Notes: generated by a model from the sequence alone, not told the origin. Numbered from the stretch's first letter, positions 1 to 7,191 are shown. The stretch: DNA of 16,510 bases from Rhodoferax sp. (GCA_021737905.1 JAIPDA010000015.1:1-16510), one strand, 5' to 3'. A program made the numbers and translations.

Positions 1-153
1 TTAAATTAGGGTGCGTAAGAAACCATCAACATCTGATTTTACAATGGCTTGGCCCTGCTGGTTCGGACTGAAGTCCGCAATCGGTCTGGATTCAGGGGCT
101 ACGCGGCCTTTGGGCCTTGCTTCAGGCTTGCGCCCTTCACCGAGATTCCGCTT
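1..153 (+). promoter_or_regulatory. Upstream region of engB, possible weak promoter
   Basis: No gene is convincing here. A TACAAT box lies at 40-45, but I see no good -35 at the right spacing. A short perfect hairpin (CGGAC, loop TGAA, GTCCG) lies at 64-77 and would sit in the 5' leader if transcription starts near 52. The + frame stays open back to a TTG at 49, but the extra residues do not resemble EngB. The region is therefore treated as promoter and leader, with low certainty. Confidence 0.3.
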
Positions 154-900
154 ATGACCGCCCCCGCCATCACCTCCTCCCCCGCGGTTTTGCCCCCTGA
201 CATGGACAAGATCGCCATGGGTTGGCTGCACACGGCCAAGTTTCTGACCACCGCGCCCGAGTTGCACCACCTGCCGGCGCTCGATGTCCCTGAAATCGCT
301 TTTGTCGGCCGCTCCAATGCCGGTAAGTCCACCTGCATCAACACCCTGACGCAGCAGCACCGGCTGGCGTTTGCCTCCAAAACACCGGGGCGCACGCAGA
401 GCATCAACTTGTTTTCACTGGGCAAGCAGGGCATCACCGACGCTGTGCTGGCCGATTTGCCCGGTTACGGCTATGCGGCTGTACCCAAGGCCGCCAAATA
501 CCGCTGGCAACAGGTGATGGCCAATTACCTGCAAACCCGCCGCAACCTGACCGGTATCGTGCTGCTGTGCGACCCGCGGCTGGGCCTGACCGAGCTCGAT
601 GAAATTTTGCTCGACGTGGTACGCCCGCGCGTGGTTGAAGGCCTGAAGTTTCTGGTCTTGCTGACCAAGTCCGACAAGCTCAACAAAACCGAAGCGGCCA
701 AGGTGTTGTCGATTGTGCGACTGCAAGCCGGCGGCGGCGATGTCAAACTCTTTTCTGCACTCAAGCGCAAAGGCGTCGATGAAGTCGCCAAACACCTGTG
801 GCACTGGGCCCATCCTGAAGGTCTGGAGGCCGCTATGCCGCCGACCGCCCAGCCAGCCCTAGCGACTTCGCAGTCTGAGGCCGCAGACCCTCAAGCCTGA
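154..900 (+). CDS. engB: Ribosome-biogenesis GTP-binding protein EngB (YsxC/YihA)
   Basis: This is an EngB-family GTPase of the TrmE-Era-EngA-EngB-Septin group, a cytoplasmic factor for late assembly of the large ribosomal subunit. All GTPase motifs are visible in the 248-residue product: G1 GRSNAGKS (52-59), a G2 threonine in GRTQSIN (about 81), G3 DLPG (101-104) followed by the family-typical YGYA, G4 TKSD (171-174) and G5 SALK (201-204). I chose the ATG at 154 because the domain lead-in (MGWLHTAKFLTTAPELHHLP) follows it closely, as in betaproteobacterial EngB; an ATG at 202 is the alternative. The upstream purine-rich signal is weak (CGAGA). The last 25 or so residues are a low-complexity Ala/Pro/Gln tail beyond the usual end of about 210 residues. 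The next gene follows 36 bases later on the same strand. Confidence 0.95.
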   Translation: MTAPAITSSPAVLPPDMDKIAMGWLHTAKFLTTAPELHHLPALDVPEIAFVGRSNAGKSTCINTLTQQHRLAFASKTPGRTQSINLFSLGKQGITDAVLADLPGYGYAAVPKAAKYRWQQVMANYLQTRRNLTGIVLLCDPRLGLTELDEILLDVVRPRVVEGLKFLVLLTKSDKLNKTEAAKVLSIVRLQAGGGDVKLFSALKRKGVDEVAKHLWHWAHPEGLEAAMPPTAQPALATSQSEAADPQA

Positions 901-906
901 GGTCTG
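884..906 (+). other. Hairpin overlapping the engB stop codon
   Basis: CAGAC-C-CTCA pairs with TGAGGTCTG around the loop AGCC, a 9-bp stem with one bulged C. The engB stop TGA is inside the 3' arm. A competing stem, GTCTG (873-877) with CAGAC (884-888), uses the same bases. The only T-rich run (GCTTTCTT) begins 14 bases after the stem, so it is at best a weak terminator or processing signal. Confidence 0.3.
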
Positions 907-936
907 GGGCCGGGTCGGGTGCTTTCTTAACCAGGC

Positions 937-1851
937 ATGCCCATGATCCAAACCCGTGACCACCTGTTGCCCCACGGCATCACCCTGTCTTGCCGCAGTG
1001 CGGGCACGGCGGGCCGGCCGGTGCTGATGTTTTTGCACGGTTTTCCTGAAGCGGCTTTTGTCTGGGATGCCATGCTGCTGCATTTTTCCAGGCCCGAGCA
1101 CGGCGGCTACCACTGCGTGGCGCCCAACCTGCGCGGCTACGCCGGCTCCAGCGCTCCCGCCGAAGTGGCCGCCTACCGGGCCAAACACCTGATGCAGGAC
1201 ATTGCAGCGCTGATTGCTGATGTTGGCGGTGATGGCGGGCAAGTGGCCTGCCTGGTGGCGCACGATTGGGGTGGCGCGGTTGCCTGGAACCTGGCCGCCG
1301 CCAACCCCGGCTTGATGGCCAAGCTGGCGATCATCAACTCTCCGCATCCGGCAACTTTTTTAAAGGCTTTGCAGCATTCGCCGGCGCAGCAGGCGGCCAG
1401 CGCTTACATGAACTTTTTGGTCCGCACCGACGCCGAGGCCCTGCTGGCCGAGGACGACTACCGCCGGCTGTGGGCGCTGTTCACAGGCATGGGCGCGGTG
1501 AGCGGCCCCCGCGCCTGGTTGACAGAGTCGCTCAAGCAGCAATACCGTGCCGTTTGGGGAGCCGGTCTTTTAGGGCCACTGAACTATTACCGTGCCTCTC
1601 CACTGTGCCCACCGCGCCCGGGCGACCCGGCAGCGGCCGCCGTCACGCTGCCGCCGGGCATGCTGCAAGTCACGCTGCCCACGCTGGTGCTGTGGGGCAC
1701 GGGCGACACCGCTTTGCTGCCTGAATTGCTTGACGGCCTGGCGGCTTTTGTGCCGCAACTAAGGCTGGAGCGCATTGAAGGCGCGACACACTGGATCGTG
1801 CATGAACAGCCGGCGGTGGTACAGGCGCGGCTGGCGGCTTTTCTGGGCTGA
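937..1851 (+). CDS. Alpha/beta hydrolase, epoxide hydrolase-like
   Basis: This is an alpha/beta-hydrolase-fold enzyme of 304 residues. HGFPE (34-38) is the oxyanion-hole HGxP motif. HDWGG (109-113) places an aspartate, D110, at the nucleophile elbow, as in epoxide hydrolases and haloalkane or fluoroacetate dehalogenases rather than serine esterases. GTGD (about 254-257) supplies the acid, and H285 in GATHWIVHEQP is the base. NYYRAS (217-222) in the cap region carries a tyrosine where epoxide hydrolases have an epoxide-polarising Tyr, so soluble epoxide hydrolase activity is the best guess; the substrate is unknown. No signal peptide is seen, so it is probably cytoplasmic. The ATG at 937 is followed by another at 943; neither has a strong ribosome-binding site. 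It may be cotranscribed with engB. It ends 20 bases from the convergent acyltransferase gene. Confidence 0.85.
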   Translation: MPMIQTRDHLLPHGITLSCRSAGTAGRPVLMFLHGFPEAAFVWDAMLLHFSRPEHGGYHCVAPNLRGYAGSSAPAEVAAYRAKHLMQDIAALIADVGGDGGQVACLVAHDWGGAVAWNLAAANPGLMAKLAIINSPHPATFLKALQHSPAQQAASAYMNFLVRTDAEALLAEDDYRRLWALFTGMGAVSGPRAWLTESLKQQYRAVWGAGLLGPLNYYRASPLCPPRPGDPAAAAVTLPPGMLQVTLPTLVLWGTGDTALLPELLDGLAAFVPQLRLERIEGATHWIVHEQPAVVQARLAAFLG

Positions 1852-1871
1852 AGTTCCAAGGACGCCGTGGC

Positions 1872-2771
1872 TCAATAGACCGCAGGCTCGCCCTCGGGGC
1901 GGGTCTTGAAGCGCTTGTGCACCCAGTAGTATTGCGCCGGCATGGTCTGAATAAAGCGCTCTAAATACGCGTTGACCAAGGCCGTGTCGGCCAACAGATC
2001 GTCGGTCGGATAGTTTTCCCAGGCGGGCATCACCTCGACTTGGTAGCCATCGGCAGTCAGCCTGGGCACCACCGGCACCACTTTGGCGGGGCCCAAGCGG
2101 GCGAAGCGGGGAATCGAGGGCAACGTTGCGGTCTGCACGCCAAAAAACGGCACAAACACCGTGTTGTCCCTGCCGAAATCCATGTCGGGCAGCAAGTACA
2201 GCAGCTCGCCAGCCCGCAGCGCATTGACGTGGGTTTTGACGCCCTCGCTGCGCAAAAACAAACGCAAGCGCCCGAAACGCTGTCGACCCGCTTTGATCCA
2301 GCTGTCCAAGAGCGCGTTGCTCTGGCGCGAGTAAATCGTGGTCAGGTCCCGATCTACATGAATGTTGACCGCCGTCACGCCGGCATCCAAGCCATAAAAA
2401 TGCGGGCAAAACACAATGGTGGGCGCCAGGCCGTCCAGCTCATGCACCGCCCCGCACAAGCGCAGGCGCTGCATCAGCACGGCGCGCGGTCCGTGCCAGA
2501 GCCAGCTGCGGTCCAGCCAGGTCTGGGCAAAATAGACAAAGGTCTGGCGCGCCAGCGCCCTGCGCTCAGCCGCACTGAGCGCCGGAAAACAAAGCGCGAG
2601 ATTGGTGTGCACCACACGCCGGCGCGGCAGCACCACAGCGTAAAGAACATAGCCCAGGCACACGCCGAGAAAGCGTACCCAAGGCAGCGGCAAGGGCGCC
2701 AACAGCCGCATCAACACAATGCCGGCCTGCGTGCCCAGACGGCCCAAGAGCTCTAGCGGCCCCATGCTCAA
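1872..2771 (-). CDS. Lipid A biosynthesis acyltransferase, second copy (LpxL/LpxM family)
   Basis: This is a late acyltransferase of the LpxL/LpxM (HtrB/MsbB) family, which moves an acyl chain from acyl-ACP to Kdo2-lipid A at the inner membrane. An N-terminal hydrophobic stretch (about 15-48) should anchor it. The active-site HX4D/E box appears as HFYGLD (H124 to D129, numbered from 2771). Further family blocks are TTIYSRQSN (144-152), LLPDMDFG (193-200) followed by FVPFFG, and the C-terminal YYWVHKRFKTRP (281-292). About 300 residues is normal. The start is ambiguous: the TTG at 2771 lies 5 bases from AAGGAG (2777-2782) and overlaps the upstream stop as TTGA, while an ATG at 2765 lies 11 bases from it. 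Either way it is translationally coupled to the upstream paralogue. Which chain it adds cannot be read from sequence. Confidence 0.9.
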   Translation of the reverse strand: MSMGPLELLGRLGTQAGIVLMRLLAPLPLPWVRFLGVCLGYVLYAVVLPRRRVVHTNLALCFPALSAAERRALARQTFVYFAQTWLDRSWLWHGPRAVLMQRLRLCGAVHELDGLAPTIVFCPHFYGLDAGVTAVNIHVDRDLTTIYSRQSNALLDSWIKAGRQRFGRLRLFLRSEGVKTHVNALRAGELLYLLPDMDFGRDNTVFVPFFGVQTATLPSIPRFARLGPAKVVPVVPRLTADGYQVEVMPAWENYPTDDLLADTALVNAYLERFIQTMPAQYYWVHKRFKTRPEGEPAVY

Positions 2772-3658
2772 GACGACTCCTTGCCGTTGTCAGCAGCTGA
2801 ATCGGCCGTGGCCGCCGGCGCACCCCTTGGTTTTTTGTAGCGCGCATAGGCCCACAGGTAGTGCCCGGGCTGGCTCAGTATCAGTGACTCGATGCACTGG
2901 TTGACCAGGGTCACAGCCTGCAACAAGTCGGGCGGCGGGGTGGTGTACAAGCCGGTCAGCGGCGGCAAAATCTCCATGTCATAGCCTGCGCCGCGTGGCA
3001 AGCGCAACAAACGCACCGGCAACAAGGCGGCACCGCTTTGCAGCGCCAAACGCGCAGCCAACGTCATGGTGTAGGCGGACTTACCGAAAAATGGCGCCCA
3101 GACACCCAGCCCCTCCGGCGGCACCTGATCGGTCAAAAGCGCCACAGCGGCATTGGCTTTGAGCGCTTTGTGCATTTGCCGGATGCCGCTCAAGCTGGCC
3201 GGAATCGCCACCATGCCGGGGCGCTGTCGACTCAGCTGTGTCAGCCGTGCCAGCCAGGGCTTGCGCGCAGGCCGGTAAATAGCGGTCACCGGGCCATAAA
3301 GCTCCGCCAGCACCTGTGGCGCCAACTCAAAACTGCCGGCATGCGGCCCGAAAAAAATCACCCCGCGCCCAGCAGAAAATGCCGCCTCCACATGGGCCTG
3401 TCCTGTGACCTTGACATTGCCCAGACAGGACTGGCCGTGGGGGCGCATCCAGAGTTTGGGCAGCTCAGCGACAAAACGACCGGCCTCGGCAATGGCCGGG
3501 CGGGCCTGCTCGAAATTGACCCCGGCCTGAGCCACGTTAGATCGGAAAGTGGCACGGTAACGCGGGCTGAGCGCCCAGACCGTCCAGCCCAAGGCTGCGC
3601 CCAGCGCATGCAATGCGCGCAAGGGCCAGAATGAGAAAAATCGAAACAGCAAAAGCAT
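2768..3658 (-). CDS. Lipid A biosynthesis lauroyl-type acyltransferase (LpxL/HtrB family)
   Basis: This is the first gene of a two-gene lipid A acyltransferase operon. The 296-residue product starts with a hydrophobic anchor (MLLLFRFFSFWPLRALHALG). It contains the classical HX4E active-site box, HAGSFE (H106 to E111), an LLTDQVP block (174-180) matching the family's DQ region, WAPFFGKSAY (187-196) and the C-terminal YLWAYARYKKPRG (267-279). The ATG at 3658 is preferred because the anchor begins there; the frame runs on to a GTG at 3706 whose extra 16 residues look unlike the family. No strong Shine-Dalgarno is visible. It is divergent from metK, an arrangement I recall from related betaproteobacteria. 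The Ala/Asp-rich tail after residue 280 is probably disordered. Confidence 0.92.
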   Translation of the reverse strand: MLLLFRFFSFWPLRALHALGAALGWTVWALSPRYRATFRSNVAQAGVNFEQARPAIAEAGRFVAELPKLWMRPHGQSCLGNVKVTGQAHVEAAFSAGRGVIFFGPHAGSFELAPQVLAELYGPVTAIYRPARKPWLARLTQLSRQRPGMVAIPASLSGIRQMHKALKANAAVALLTDQVPPEGLGVWAPFFGKSAYTMTLAARLALQSGAALLPVRLLRLPRGAGYDMEILPPLTGLYTTPPPDLLQAVTLVNQCIESLILSQPGHYLWAYARYKKPRGAPAATADSAADNGKESS

Positions 3659-3765
3659 CAGGCAATGGTGGTCGGCAAGCGGGTTACAGGCATCTGCCCG
3701 GGGCACACGTCGGCCTTCTTCGGGAAGTGGCTTAGTTTAAGTGGCCGAAACTGCCGCGCCCGGCT

Positions 3766-3771
3766 TATAAT
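3766..3771 (+). promoter_or_regulatory. -10 box of the metK promoter
   Basis: A perfect TATAAT lies at 3766-3771. The position 17 bases upstream (about 3743-3748, GGCCGA) is a poor -35, so an activator or an alternative -35 may be used. The predicted start of transcription, about 7 bases downstream at 3778, coincides with the first base of the riboswitch stem, which supports both calls. A small palindrome, CTTA-GTT-TAAG, lies just upstream at 3731-3741. Confidence 0.6.
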
Positions 3772-3777
3772 TGACTT

Positions 3778-3835
3778 GTCGCCGAGTTACAGAACAACTT
3801 GCAGGGCGACGTTAAACAACTCTGCTAAAGCGTTC
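3778..3835 (+). promoter_or_regulatory. SAM-II-type riboswitch in the metK leader
   Basis: The metK leader has the layout of the SAM-II (metA-motif) S-adenosylmethionine riboswitch. Stem P1 is GTCGCC (3778-3783) with GGCGAC (3805-3810), a perfect 6 bp. The 21-base loop ends in CTTGCAG, a conserved-looking block. After P1 come CGTTAAACAA (3810-3819) and GCTAAAG (3824-3830), which match the blocks I remember as the conserved 3' part of this class. The loop GAAC (3792-3795) can pair with GTTC (3832-3835), just after GCTAAAG, where the pseudoknot helix belongs. The gene controlled makes SAM, the expected context. The class is known mainly from alphaproteobacteria, also from others. I could not run a covariance model, so this is motif recognition. 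Confidence 0.8.
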
Positions 3836-3866
3836 GCCGAGGCATCCCCAAGCCGGCAACGCGCCG
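3830..3866 (+). promoter_or_regulatory. Candidate expression platform downstream of the riboswitch
   Basis: GCGTT-C-GCCG (3830-3839) can pair with CGGCAACGC (3854-3862), a 9-bp stem with one bulged C and a 14-base loop. This stem uses the GTTC that the riboswitch pseudoknot needs, so the two are mutually exclusive. A smaller alternative, CGGC (3854-3857) with GCCG (3863-3866), could form when the first is broken. No U-run follows, so control would be translational or by another route rather than by an intrinsic terminator. The metK Shine-Dalgarno (GGAG, 3878-3881) lies 12 bases further on. Confidence 0.45.
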
Positions 3867-3890
3867 ACTAACCTGATGGAGTGCAACAGC

Positions 3891-5075
3891 ATGGCGAACG
3901 ATTTTCTTTTCACATCCGAGTCCGTATCCGAAGGCCACCCTGACAAGGTCGCCGACCAGATTTCTGACGCGATCCTCGACGCGATCTTCAAGCAGGACCC
4001 CAAGTCCCGCGTGGCCGCGGAGACCCTGTGCAACACCGGTCTGGTGGTGCTGGCCGGCGAGATCACCACCAACGCGCATGTGGACTACATCCAGGTGGCG
4101 CGCGACACCATCAAACGCATTGGCTACGACAACACCGAGTACGGCATTGACTACAAGGGCTGCGCGGTGCTGGTGGCTTATGACAAGCAAAGCAACGATA
4201 TCGCCCAGGGCGTGGACCATGCGTCTGACGACCACCTGAACACGGGCGCCGGTGACCAGGGCCTGATGTTCGGCTACGCCTGCAGCGAGACCACCGAGCT
4301 CATGCCCGCGCCGATTTACTACGCACACCGTCTGGTCGAGCGCCAGGCGCAATTGCGCAAGGACGGCCGCCTGCCTTTCCTGCGCCCGGACGCCAAAAGC
4401 CAGGTGACCATGCGCTATGTCGACGGCAAACCTCACAGCATCGACACCGTGGTGCTGTCCAGCCAGCACAGCCCCGAAATGAGTGACGGCAGCAAGATGA
4501 AGCCGGCCTTCATCGAAGCGGTGATTGAAGAGATCATCAAGCCCGTGCTGCCTAAAGAGTGGCTCAAGGACACCAAGTACCTGGTCAACCCGACCGGCCG
4601 CTTTGTCACCGGGGGCCCGCAGGGCGACTGCGGCCTGACCGGTCGCAAGATCATTGTGGACACCTACGGCGGCGCCTGCCCGCACGGCGGCGGCGCATTT
4701 TCGGGCAAGGACCCCACCAAGGTGGACCGCTCTGCCGCTTACGCTGCGCGTTATGTGGCCAAGAACATCGTTGCCGCTGGTTTAGCCAAACAATGCCAGA
4801 TCCAGGTGGCTTACGCGATTGGCGTGGCCAAGCCCATGAACGTGACCATCTACACCGAAGGCACGGGCGTGATTCCTGACGAGCAGATCGCCGCGCTGGT
4901 CAACGAGCACTTTGACCTGCGCCCCAAAGGCATCATCCAGATGCTGGACCTGCTGCGCCCGATCTATGAAAAGACCGCTGCCTACGGCCACTTCGGCCGC
5001 GATGAGCCAGAGTTCAGCTGGGAGCGCACCGACAAGGCCGCCATGTTGCGTCAGGCTGCGGGCATCAAGGGCTGA
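3891..5075 (+). CDS. metK: S-adenosylmethionine synthetase
   Basis: Methionine adenosyltransferase forms SAM from methionine and ATP, releasing phosphate and pyrophosphate; it is a cytoplasmic homotetramer. The 394-residue product is full length. Key blocks are GHPDK (15-19, with active-site His and Asp), GAGDQG (119-124, ATP-binding signature), YYAHRLVERQAQLR (143-156), GGPQGDCGLTGRKIIVDTYG (241-260), the glycine-rich GGGAFSGKDPTKVDRS (266-281) and HFGRDEPEFSWE (367-378). The ATG at 3891 is preceded by GGAG at 3878-3881; the in-frame ATG at 3876 overlaps that site and adds five atypical residues, so it is rejected. Expression is probably controlled by the SAM-II-like element in the leader. 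Its 3' end overlaps the convergent monooxygenase gene by 11 bases, leaving no room for a terminator between them. Confidence 0.98.
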   Translation: MANDFLFTSESVSEGHPDKVADQISDAILDAIFKQDPKSRVAAETLCNTGLVVLAGEITTNAHVDYIQVARDTIKRIGYDNTEYGIDYKGCAVLVAYDKQSNDIAQGVDHASDDHLNTGAGDQGLMFGYACSETTELMPAPIYYAHRLVERQAQLRKDGRLPFLRPDAKSQVTMRYVDGKPHSIDTVVLSSQHSPEMSDGSKMKPAFIEAVIEEIIKPVLPKEWLKDTKYLVNPTGRFVTGGPQGDCGLTGRKIIVDTYGGACPHGGGAFSGKDPTKVDRSAAYAARYVAKNIVAAGLAKQCQIQVAYAIGVAKPMNVTIYTEGTGVIPDEQIAALVNEHFDLRPKGIIQMLDLLRPIYEKTAAYGHFGRDEPEFSWERTDKAAMLRQAAGIKG

Positions 5076-6345
5076 GACTCTGGCCAGGCTGTTTCGGGCG
5101 CAGTCGCACCGCTGCTGCTCCCGGGAAAGAGCTCTGGTGGCCATAGCGGTCCATGTCGATGGCAGTTTCTGACACCACCTCGTGGGCGCTGCGTGAGCTG
5201 GCCTGGGCGCTGGCCGACTGGGCTTGCGACTGCATGTAAGCGCCCAGCCAGCGGGCTCTGGCGACTGCGGCTTCGCATTCAGGCACACGGCGCTCTTCGT
5301 AGGCCTGCAATGCCTGCGGCGTCGCCCCGTGCTGCTCTATAGCGTCTGCCAGCGCCACAGCATCCTGCGCCGCTTTGGTCACGCCCATGCCGATGTGCGG
5401 GCGGGCCACAAAAGAAGCGTCTCCCATCAAAGCCACCCGGCCAAAGGCCACGCGCTCTGAGGACAGGTCGTAAATGGGCTGCAAAAAAGGCTGCGCGGTT
5501 TTCTCGATCATCTCGGCAAATTGCGGCGCCAGCAGGGTGCGCGCTGCCTGGCGCATGTCGGCGACCTGGCGCCAGTCCACCTTGTTCGGTGAAATACCGC
5601 CCTGATGACTCACGCCGTCTGCATCGGTGAGCAAGCGCGCCAACACCGGCGCAGGTGCCGGCCGGTACCAGACAAAGTTGTAGGCGCGGTGCCCGACACG
5701 AACGTCATTGCCGGGGCCGGCAACCGGGTAGCCGATGAGTTGCTCACCCAAAGGCAAACCAAAGCCGAAGGTCTCAAAAACTGTTTGCAGCGTGCGATCG
5801 GACAACACCGCTTCGTCGCATACGCCGCGCCAGGCCACATAACCGGCGTAGCACGGCTGCACCAGCGGCGCATATTGCTGGCGCACCACCGAACGGATAC
5901 CGTCGCTGGCCACCACCAGCTCCGCCGACCAGGTTTGCGGCCCTTGCGGGCCCAGGCCGTGCACCACCGCAGCATTGCTTTGCTGCTCGATTTTTTGCAC
6001 CGTGACGCCCTGCACATAAAGCGATGGCGGCAAAAGCTGGTGCAGCAAGTCATAAAGGCGGCTCCAGGAGGTCAGCACCTGCGGCATGTCAATGCACACC
6101 TCGGTGCGGCCCTGCGCGTCCAGCGCCACGCGCTGGCGCACCTGAACGCCCAGAGTTTCGTCGACCTGAAGACCGGCCTGCCCCAAAGCCGAAAACAGCG
6201 CGTCGTGCGTGACGATGCCGGCACCCCGCCCGTCCATGGAGCCGCGGACTTTTTCAAGCACACAGACTTCGTGGCCCTGCCGGTGCAGAACATTGGCAGC
6301 CAGCAAGCCGCCCAGCGAACCGCCGATGACAACAATGCGCGCCAT
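5065..6345 (-). CDS. FAD-dependent monooxygenase, PHBH-type fold
   Basis: This is a class A flavin monooxygenase of 426 residues. The Rossmann FAD motif is VIGGSLGGLLAANVL (6-20), reading GGSLGG instead of the usual GxGxxG. DG appears in ASDGIRS (146-152), and the GD motif in LMGDASFVARPHIGMGVTKA (306-325). GYVAWRGV (168-175) and FVWYRP (224-229) resemble the substrate domain of 2,6-dihydroxypyridine-3-hydroxylase-like enzymes, so hydroxylation of an N-heterocyclic or phenolic ring is the best guess; the substrate is not known. The final 50 or so residues (Ser/Ala/Gln-rich, then basic) are probably disordered and extend into the metK 3' end on the other strand. The ATG directly follows the stop of the VOC gene (TGA-ATG), which implies translational coupling. 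Confidence 0.88.
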   Translation of the reverse strand: MARIVVIGGSLGGLLAANVLHRQGHEVCVLEKVRGSMDGRGAGIVTHDALFSALGQAGLQVDETLGVQVRQRVALDAQGRTEVCIDMPQVLTSWSRLYDLLHQLLPPSLYVQGVTVQKIEQQSNAAVVHGLGPQGPQTWSAELVVASDGIRSVVRQQYAPLVQPCYAGYVAWRGVCDEAVLSDRTLQTVFETFGFGLPLGEQLIGYPVAGPGNDVRVGHRAYNFVWYRPAPAPVLARLLTDADGVSHQGGISPNKVDWRQVADMRQAARTLLAPQFAEMIEKTAQPFLQPIYDLSSERVAFGRVALMGDASFVARPHIGMGVTKAAQDAVALADAIEQHGATPQALQAYEERRVPECEAAVARARWLGAYMQSQAQSASAQASSRSAHEVVSETAIDMDRYGHQSSFPGAAAVRLRPKQPGQSLSP

Positions 6346-6798
6346 TCAGGCTGCTGCGTCGAGCGCCTGCTTTTCGGCAGCCGGGTAATTGAGCTCGACC
6401 ACCACGCCGTTCGGGTCATCCAGAAAAAGCTGATGCAAGCCGATAGATGGCACAGTACGCTGGCGCGGCGTAACGCCCCGGGCCTGCAGGTTGGCCAGCA
6501 TGCCGGCCAGATCGTCGGCCAGAAATGCAATGTGGTCCACCGCACCACTGCCCGTGAGCGCGGAAACGTCGCGATCACCCAGGTATTTTTTCAGGCCTTC
6601 CGGGTCGTTCGGGTCCATGCCGATCACATGCACCACGGCGTTGGCGACGTCGGCATGGTCGCCACGGTAAAGCCAGAGGCCGGGAAAAGGAAAAGCCGGG
6701 CGCGGCCCGACGCTCAGGCCGAGCAGGTCCACATAAAAGCGGCGCGTGCTTTCCATGTCAAGGGTGCGGATGGACAGGTGGTTGATCGTCAGGGCCAT
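6346..6798 (-). CDS. VOC-fold (glyoxalase/extradiol dioxygenase superfamily) protein
   Basis: This 150-residue protein has one vicinal-oxygen-chelate unit of two beta-alpha-beta-beta-beta modules. Module 1 begins INHLSIRT with H7 and contains RFYVDLLGL; module 2 has AVDHIAF with H89 and ends VVVELNYP with E135. H7, H89 and E135 are placed like the 2-His-1-carboxylate metal ligands, so an active metalloenzyme (lyase, isomerase or dioxygenase) is likelier than a binding protein. H57 could also be involved. The reaction cannot be named. The direct abutment with the monooxygenase gene suggests the two work on one pathway, for example hydroxylation followed by ring cleavage or isomerisation; this is inference from position. 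The ribosome-binding site is weak. Confidence 0.85.
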   Translation of the reverse strand: MALTINHLSIRTLDMESTRRFYVDLLGLSVGPRPAFPFPGLWLYRGDHADVANAVVHVIGMDPNDPEGLKKYLGDRDVSALTGSGAVDHIAFLADDLAGMLANLQARGVTPRQRTVPSIGLHQLFLDDPNGVVVELNYPAAEKQALDAAA

Positions 6799-6871
6799 GG
6801 TGTTTGAACCCTGGTGAGGGTCTGAAAAGGGGTGAGAGTTACTTTTATGTTTAAACCTGGGTCAAGCCGGC

Positions 6872-7156
6872 TCAGCCGCAAGCATCCAGTTTTTTGCGAA
6901 TGACAGCTTCAATTTTGTCTTTGAAGTTGCCCAGCATGAAACCCAGCTTGACCTTGAGGTCAAAGCTTGTGGCGTTCACTTCAAGCGTGCCCTTGGCGCC
7001 TGTGCCTTCAAATGTCACCAGGTCTTGCTGCGGCCCTTCCTGGTAAGTGCAGCGCATGCGGAAATCACTCTCCATTTCCTGCGCCCACTCCAAGGCCAAT
7101 TGACGCGCCGCAGCCATGCCCATGGCGTGTTCACGGACGATATGAAGATCTGCCAC
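6872..7156 (-). CDS. Polyhydroxyalkanoic acid system (PHA_gran_rgn) family protein
   Basis: This small protein of 94 residues matches my memory of the PHA granule-region family: N-terminal ADLHIVREHAMGMAAARQLA, then EWAQEMESDF, CTYQEGPQQD, and a lysine-rich end, FKDKIEAVIRKKLDACG. Family members are small cytoplasmic proteins often found near polyhydroxyalkanoate genes; the biochemical role is not established. I chose the GTG at 7156 because family members start at this ADLHI segment and AAAGAG lies 6 bases upstream; the frame continues to a TTG at 7186 with an unlike sequence. It lies 35 bases downstream of the peroxidase gene and 73 bases upstream of the VOC gene, so it may be in one transcript with them. 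No other PHA genes are in the window. Confidence 0.75.
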   Translation of the reverse strand: MADLHIVREHAMGMAAARQLALEWAQEMESDFRMRCTYQEGPQQDLVTFEGTGAKGTLEVNATSFDLKVKLGFMLGNFKDKIEAVIRKKLDACG

Positions 7157-7191
7157 TTGGTGCTCTTTGGTCGTTGTGTGAAACAAGCATG

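Noticed and set aside
49..153. Longer EngB starting at a TTG
   Set aside because: The 35 extra residues do not look like EngB and lie across a hairpin; the ATG at 154 gives the expected N-terminus.
1..360. Minus-strand open frame at the left edge
   Set aside because: It runs antisense through the engB 5' end, has Gly/Arg-rich shadow composition and no recognisable domain.
3840..3875. SAH (ahcY/metH-type) riboswitch
   Set aside because: The GCCGAGGC stretch recalls part of that class, but the rest of its consensus is absent; the SAM-II blocks upstream fit much better.
5605..6807. 400-codon plus-strand open frame
   Set aside because: It is antisense to the FAD monooxygenase and VOC genes, whose domains are clear; the translation is His/Arg/Gln-rich shadow sequence.
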